From NCBI GenBank assembly GCA_947473475.1, contig CANJBZ010000021.1, positions 1-64,000 on the forward strand: 64,000 nt of DNA, given 5' to 3'. The translations under genes were made by a program, and so were the position numbers. The DNA is from Alphaproteobacteria bacterium. GTDB lineage: Bacteria > Pseudomonadota > Alphaproteobacteria > Micropepsales > Micropepsaceae. Under the pieces are notes generated by a model. The model was not told where the DNA came from, searched no databases, and was given only the letters and a program-made list of their open reading frames with translations. This document shows positions 60,311-64,000 of the stretch, one piece after another. Numbering within the stretch: position 1 is the first letter of the stretch; each line of letters starts with the position of its first letter.

Positions 60311-60802
60311 TCAGTTCAACTTGGACGGAATTTCCCCAAGCGAACGCTTTATCAGATCGGCGGACCGGTTGTCATCCAAGCGGGCCGCGATCAGCCGTTC
60401 GGCGGCAGCAATAGCGGCATCGGCAGCCAGGCCGCGCACTTCGGCAATGGCCTGCGCTTCGGCTTGGGCGATTTTCTCTTCGGCCTGCCGGCCGCGGCGT
60501 TCGATCTGCGCCTTGATGCTGGCGCGGGCTTCGGCGGCGTAACGTTCCGCTTCCACTTTCGCCTCGGAAACAATGCTGCTGGCTTCTTGCTCGGCGCCGT
60601 CGCGCTTTCTTTTATATTCGGCGAGCAGGGTTTCGGCTTCAGCGCGCAGGCGCTGCGCGTCTTCCAGTTCCTTGGCAATGGCGGCGGCGCGCGCATCGAG
60701 CGAATTGGCCACCAGCTTCGGCACGCCCTGCCACAGCAGGATGCCCACAAACACCAGCGTGCCAAGGCTGACCCAGAACTCGGGATCGCTAAAGAGCTCC
60801 AT
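60311..60802 (-). CDS. atpF: ATP synthase F0 subunit b
   Basis: The 163-residue subunit has one N-terminal membrane helix (FWVSLGTLVFVGILLWQGVP) and a long charged coiled coil that forms the peripheral stalk with subunit b'. It is the last gene of the F0 operon and lies 2 bp after atpF'. Its end touches the MetE-like gene start. Confidence 0.93.
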   Translation of the reverse strand: MELFSDPEFWVSLGTLVFVGILLWQGVPKLVANSLDARAAAIAKELEDAQRLRAEAETLLAEYKRKRDGAEQEASSIVSEAKVEAERYAAEARASIKAQIERRGRQAEEKIAQAEAQAIAEVRGLAADAAIAAAERLIAARLDDNRSADLIKRSLGEIPSKLN

Positions 60803-60804
60803 AC

Positions 60805-61353
60805 TCAGGCGCCTTTCGTCTCGACGGCTGCAACGGCGCGGTCGGCTTCGTCCGCACTGACGGGCATCCCAAGGAGCCGCTCGACAATGTCGGCGGCAGC
60901 GCTGGACGCAGCCGCTCTCACGCCGACCACGGCCTTTGCGCGTTCCGCGGCAATGCGCCGTTCCGCTTCGGCGGCGCTTGCCTGTGCGGTTGCATCGGCA
61001 GCGGCCTTCATCTGGTCGATCTCGGTCTGGATGCCCTTGCGGTTGTCGTTGGCGAGTTGAACCGCACCCTTGCGCGCCGAGGCCAGTGCGCTTTCGTAAC
61101 CGGCCAGAGCACCGGCCGCATCTTTGCGCAACGTCTCGGCCGTCCCGAGATCGCCTTCGATTTGCTCCCGCCGCGCGCCGATGGCGCCGGCGATCATGGG
61201 CAGCGTCTTACGCCACAGCACAAAGAACAGCAGACCGAACGTAATCGCGAGCCAGAAGACCTGACTCGGAAACGTTCCGACGTCCATCTGCGGCAGGCCG
61301 GCGTGTTCGGCCGGTTCCGCAGTACTCTCGACTGTTCCTTCCGCCGCAGCCAT
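60805..61353 (-). CDS. atpF': ATP synthase F0 subunit b'
   Basis: The 182-residue subunit has an Ala/Glu-rich N-terminal tail, one membrane helix (FPSQVFWLAITFGLLFFVLW) and a long coiled coil. Presence of both b and b' is typical of phototrophs and most alphaproteobacteria, where they form a heterodimeric stalk. It lies between atpE (7 bp) and atpF. Confidence 0.93.
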   Translation of the reverse strand: MAAAEGTVESTAEPAEHAGLPQMDVGTFPSQVFWLAITFGLLFFVLWRKTLPMIAGAIGARREQIEGDLGTAETLRKDAAGALAGYESALASARKGAVQLANDNRKGIQTEIDQMKAAADATAQASAAEAERRIAAERAKAVVGVRAAASSAAADIVERLLGMPVSADEADRAVAAVETKGA

Positions 61354-61360
61354 GGACGGA

Positions 61361-61585
61361 TCAGGTGAACAGAATGATGAAGGCCATCACGACGCCGAGC
61401 AGGCCGGTGAATTCGCAAAGCGCGAAGCCGACGAGCAGGTTGGTGAACTGACCGGCAGCGGCGCCCGGGTTACGGAGCGCGCCCGCCAGATAGTTGCCGA
61501 AGATGATGCCGATGCCGACGCCCGCGCCGATAAGCGCGATCGAGGCAAGGCCGGCGCCAATCATTTTTGCCGATGCAAGATCCAT
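61361..61585 (-). CDS. atpE: ATP synthase F0 subunit c
   Basis: The 74-residue proteolipid has two membrane helices joined by a polar loop (ALRNPGAAAG). The proton-carrying Glu is in FALCEFTGLLG. Rings of this subunit rotate as protons pass. The gene is preceded by AGGAG and lies 52 bp after atpB. Confidence 0.97.
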   Translation of the reverse strand: MDLASAKMIGAGLASIALIGAGVGIGIIFGNYLAGALRNPGAAAGQFTNLLVGFALCEFTGLLGVVMAFIILFT

Positions 61586-61637
61586 TTCGAACTCCTTTGT
61601 TGTGCGGACGCGCCCGTACGATGGTGAGCGCGGATGA

Positions 61638-62396
61638 CTAGTGGTGACCGTGCAGATTGAGAGCGTCGTTCAGATAGATGCAGGTGAGAATGGCAAACAC
61701 ATAGGCTTGCAGGAATGCAATCAGGAATTCGAGCGCGACCACTGCGACGATCGCCAGGAACGGCATGATCGAGATGACCGAAAGCGCGCCGCCGGCGGTC
61801 GCCAGACCGATCACGAATGTGCCGAACACATACAGCATCGTATGACCGGCAAGCATGTTCGCAAAAAGACGGACGGCAAGGCTGATCGGCCGCGACAAGA
61901 ACGAGACGACCTCGATCGGCACCAGCACGAGCAGCATCACGACCGGTACTTTGGGCGCGAACAGAGAGAAGAAGTGCAACCCGTGGCGCGCCAAGCCCAC
62001 CACGATCACCATCAGAAAGACGAAGAACGCCAGCGCGAAGGTGACGATGATGTGGCTGGTGACGGTGAAGGGATGAATGAGCGGAAACAGGCCGATCACG
62101 TTGGAGAACAGCACGAACATGAACAGCGTGAACACGAAGGGGAAGAATTTCAGCCCCTCGGTTCCGGCCGCCGAACGGATCATGTCCGAGACGAACATGT
62201 AGCTGAGTTCGGTAATGGACTGCATGCGCGTCGGCACCAGCTTACGCGGGGACGCCGCCATCGTCAGGAAGATCGCGCAGACAGCGGTAACGATGCACAT
62301 CCACAGGGATGCGTTGGTGAAGGAAAGGTCGAGCCCGCCGATGTGCAGCGGCAGCAACGGCCTGACCTCAAACTGCTCCATAGGACTGGCGGCCAC
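61638..62396 (-). CDS. atpB: ATP synthase F0 subunit a
   Basis: The 252-residue subunit has five or six membrane helices, with the essential Arg in SLAVRLFANMLAGHTML and the ELSYMFVSDMIRSAAG segment. It forms the proton half-channels against the c-ring. The GTG at 62396 follows AGGGG at good spacing; ATG 62381 is an alternative five codons in. It lies between atpI and atpE. Confidence 0.95.
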   Translation of the reverse strand: MAASPMEQFEVRPLLPLHIGGLDLSFTNASLWMCIVTAVCAIFLTMAASPRKLVPTRMQSITELSYMFVSDMIRSAAGTEGLKFFPFVFTLFMFVLFSNVIGLFPLIHPFTVTSHIIVTFALAFFVFLMVIVVGLARHGLHFFSLFAPKVPVVMLLVLVPIEVVSFLSRPISLAVRLFANMLAGHTMLYVFGTFVIGLATAGGALSVISIMPFLAIVAVVALEFLIAFLQAYVFAILTCIYLNDALNLHGHH

Positions 62397-62425
62397 GCGA
62401 ACCCCTTTTGCCTATCCGCCGCCTC

Positions 62426-62737
62426 CTATCCGGGAGGGCGGTTCTGGCGCTCATCCATCTCGCGTGCGGCGCGCAGGACGTTGCGCATACCGGCAGCGAC
62501 TCCAAGCAAAAACATCACAATCAGGAGGAACGGCGACGTGCCAAGAACCCTGTCGAGCGCCCAGCCAACTCCCCCCCCAACAATTACCCCCGCAAGCAAC
62601 TCAATAACCAAACGGAACGCGATTCCCATTTTCGACTGGGACGTATCCTGCTCGATGACTTTCGCCGGCCCACGTGCCTTCTTCAGGCGTTCTTCGAGTT
62701 CCGCCAGACGCCGCACATCGGGATCGTCATGGGCCAT
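62426..62737 (-). CDS. atpI: AtpI/AtpZ family protein
   Basis: The 103-residue protein has a charged N-terminal part and two membrane helices (FRLVIELLAGVIVGGGVGWA and SPFLLIVMFLLGVAAGMR), matching AtpI/AtpZ, which aids c-ring assembly or Mg2+ uptake at the head of F0 operons. It is the first gene of the operon; the promoter should lie between 62738 and 62894, where the sequence is AT-rich near 62860. Confidence 0.9.
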   Translation of the reverse strand: MAHDDPDVRRLAELEERLKKARGPAKVIEQDTSQSKMGIAFRLVIELLAGVIVGGGVGWALDRVLGTSPFLLIVMFLLGVAAGMRNVLRAAREMDERQNRPPG

Positions 62738-62894
62738 GCGGCTCCGCTTAAAGCGCGTGTGTCGCGAAAGATGAAGAACAATTCAAAAAGGCGCGCGGAC
62801 CATAGTTGTGGGTCCAATTTGTGTCAAGCAGCGCAATTTCGGCTTAAGTCTTTGCTTTCATTTATAAAACTAAGATGTCGCAGGGCTGGGGACC
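62738..62894 (-). promoter_or_regulatory. Likely promoter region of the F0 operon
   Basis: This 157-bp gap lies upstream of atpI and downstream of the L,D-transpeptidase gene on the same strand. It holds an AT-rich run near 62845-62875 (CTTTCATTTATAAAACTAAG). No exact promoter or terminator can be fixed. Confidence 0.35.
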
Positions 62895-63401
62895 TCATTC
62901 TCTTACAATCAGGCAATCTCCCGGCCTAAGTTGTTCGACGGCTTCATAAAGATCGCCACGCGCCGTCGCGACGCAGCCGGCGGTGGGGCTGAAATCCGGC
63001 CGGGCGAGATGAAGGAAGATAGCGCTGCCCTTGCCCGAAATGGGCGGCGAATCATTGTAGCCGACCACGACGATCAGATCGTACAGCGAATCATCCCGCC
63101 ACAGGCGCTCGTCGATACTGGGGTAGGGCAGGCGCACCATCCGGTTGTAGTTCGGGTCGCCGGGCACATCGCACCACGCTTGGTCCGGCTCGATAGGATC
63201 CAGCTGCAAAGTCGTCCGGGGCGCACTGATACGGTCGGCCCGGAACAGAACCTGTCGCAGCGGCCAGCGCCCGAGCGGGGTTACCCCATCGCCTTCGCGC
63301 TGCTTCTCGGCGATCCCGGCACGCCCGACGGCGCAGCGGCGGGCGCCTGCGCCCCAATCGGCGGCATAGCCATCACCGGCGCGGCTGACGACAATATCCA
63401 T
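62895..63401 (-). CDS. L,D-transpeptidase catalytic-domain protein (YkuD-like)
   Basis: The 168-residue protein has the YkuD-type signature: GYNDSPPISGKGSAIFLHLA (His) and SPTAGCVATARGDL (catalytic Cys in the S-x-x-x-G-C pattern). Such enzymes cross-link peptidoglycan 3-3 or attach lipoprotein. There is no clear signal peptide, as in the cytoplasm-predicted short alphaproteobacterial members, so its site of action is open. ATG 63401 overlaps the ribA stop by one base (TGATG). A longer frame antisense to nothing but overlapping ribA is rejected. Confidence 0.85.
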   Translation of the reverse strand: MDIVVSRAGDGYAADWGAGARRCAVGRAGIAEKQREGDGVTPLGRWPLRQVLFRADRISAPRTTLQLDPIEPDQAWCDVPGDPNYNRMVRLPYPSIDERLWRDDSLYDLIVVVGYNDSPPISGKGSAIFLHLARPDFSPTAGCVATARGDLYEAVEQLRPGDCLIVRE

Positions 63402-64000
63402 CAGAGCAAGTGACCGCCCTTTTCCGCCTTGACCCGTAGATAGGCGCGGTTGTGCGCGTTGTCCGGAAATGCATGCGGGACCCGTTCGACGACTTCGATC
63501 CCGGCGGTTTCCAGCGCCCGAACCTTCTCCGGATTGTTGGTGAGCAGGCGGACCTTGCTGTAGCCCAGCAGCTTCAACATGCGCGCGGCGGCATCGTAGA
63601 GGCGTTCGTCGTCCTCGAAGCCCAGCCGCTGATTGGCTTCCATGGTGTCGAAGCCTTCGTCCTGCAAACGGTAGGCGCGGAGCTTGTTCATCAGCCCGAT
63701 GCCGCGGCCTTCCTGCGCCAGATACAGCAGGACGCCGCCGCCCGCCTTGGCGATGGCCTGCACCGCGCCACGAAGCTGATCGCCGCAATCGCATTTCAGC
63801 GACCCCAAAAGGTCGCCGGTGAAGCATTCGGAGTGAAGCCGCGTCAGAACCGGCCCCGGCGGCGCCAGCGCGGGCGCGCTCTTGGGGCCGATGATGACGG
63901 CGTAATGTTCCGGCCCGCCGTCGCGCGGGCGAAAGGCGGCCAGTTCCGTATTTTCCGCGCCTTCGAGCGGAACGGAAGCGCGCACCGTAAGCTGGAGCGT
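63401..64000 (-). CDS. ribA: GTP cyclohydrolase II, N-terminus beyond the window
   Basis: At least 199 residues are visible. Zinc-binding Cys are in HSECFTGDLLGSLKCDCGDQ, with QEGRGIGLMNKLRAY, DTMEANQRLGF and RLLTNNPEKVRALE as further RibA signatures. The enzyme opens GTP as the first step of riboflavin synthesis. The frame stays open to the window edge with no convincing start, and alphaproteobacterial RibA proteins often have a longer N-terminal part, so the gene is cut by the edge. The L,D-transpeptidase gene is coupled to its stop. Confidence 0.9.
   Translation of the reverse strand, partial: TLQLTVRASVPLEGAENTELAAFRPRDGGPEHYAVIIGPKSAPALAPPGPVLTRLHSECFTGDLLGSLKCDCGDQLRGAVQAIAKAGGGVLLYLAQEGRGIGLMNKLRAYRLQDEGFDTMEANQRLGFEDDERLYDAAARMLKLLGYSKVRLLTNNPEKVRALETAGIEVVERVPHAFPDNAHNRAYLRVKAEKGGHLL

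Noticed and set aside
63402-63827. N-terminal extension of the L,D-transpeptidase frame
   Set aside because: It lies in a shifted frame of ribA, is Arg-rich and has no family resemblance; ATG 63401 overlapping the ribA stop is the natural start.

Overview
The window reads as chromosomal DNA of a free-living alphaproteobacterium with a dimorphic, Caulobacter/Rhizomicrobium-like cell-cycle gene set. Pointers are MipZ, adjacent divK and pleD, the split ATP synthase layout (an F0-only operon atpI-atpB-atpE-atpF'-atpF), an ATP12-type assembly chaperone, ClpS-ClpA, a short PutA, DUF1489 and DUF3572 proteins, and a phasin gene with a PhaR-type operator. The genus cannot be fixed from the sequence alone.

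Layout. 1-4036: the left edge carries two copies of a 12-bp motif that look like the end of an insertion sequence. It abuts a roughly 1,300-residue protein made almost wholly of 8-residue repeats, which appears to be cut off there. 4368-14068: an accessory metabolic stretch with a TPP-dependent decarboxylase-like enzyme divergent from a 4,5-dihydroxyphthalate decarboxylase-like protein, a MOSC protein, two related secreted proteins of unknown function, a large secreted alpha/beta hydrolase, a decayed toxin-antitoxin locus and a secreted metallo-beta-lactamase-fold enzyme. 14169-16925: a FitAB toxin-antitoxin pair feeding into crcB, a pseudouridine synthase and ATP12. 16981-21284: a TetR regulator and an MgtC/DUF4010 membrane protein. 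An RTX calcium-binding protein gene is wedged between the DUF4010 gene and acylphosphatase and is flanked by an imperfect duplication of about 113 bp. 21262-24238: a small membrane protein, lipB, a lone fliN, sulfate-assimilation genes (a CysG N-domain protein and cysH) and tRNA-Leu(GAG).

24419-31250: a tandem double-hairpin repeat, two tandem dihaem cytochromes c, DUF1489, panC and putA. 31300-37883: mipZ, a membrane J-domain protein, a D-alanyl-D-alanine carboxypeptidase with SPOR domain, phasin, clpS and clpA. 37893-44530: DUF6152 and membrane protein pair, alpha/beta hydrolase, HIT protein, a FemAB-like acyltransferase, RidA, then the putrescine route aguA-aguB, and DUF3572. 44648-48652: divK-pleD, two lipoproteins, xth and an A-type Fe-S carrier. 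48700-53447: dgt, a SPOR protein, nagZ, scpA and scpB (cell envelope and chromosome segregation). 53463-58951: an MFS exporter, a GDT1-family transporter, rnd, aspS and a small membrane protein. 59182-64000: a MetE-like methyltransferase, the F0 operon, an L,D-transpeptidase-like protein and a ribA cut by the window edge.

Most of the window is ordinary, densely packed, translationally coupled core genome. The unusual parts are the hierarchically repeated giant protein at the left edge, the RTX gene insertion at 18861-21030, a family of roughly 102-bp double-hairpin elements that supply stop codons to two genes, and the regulatory palindromes in front of the phasin and fitAB genes.
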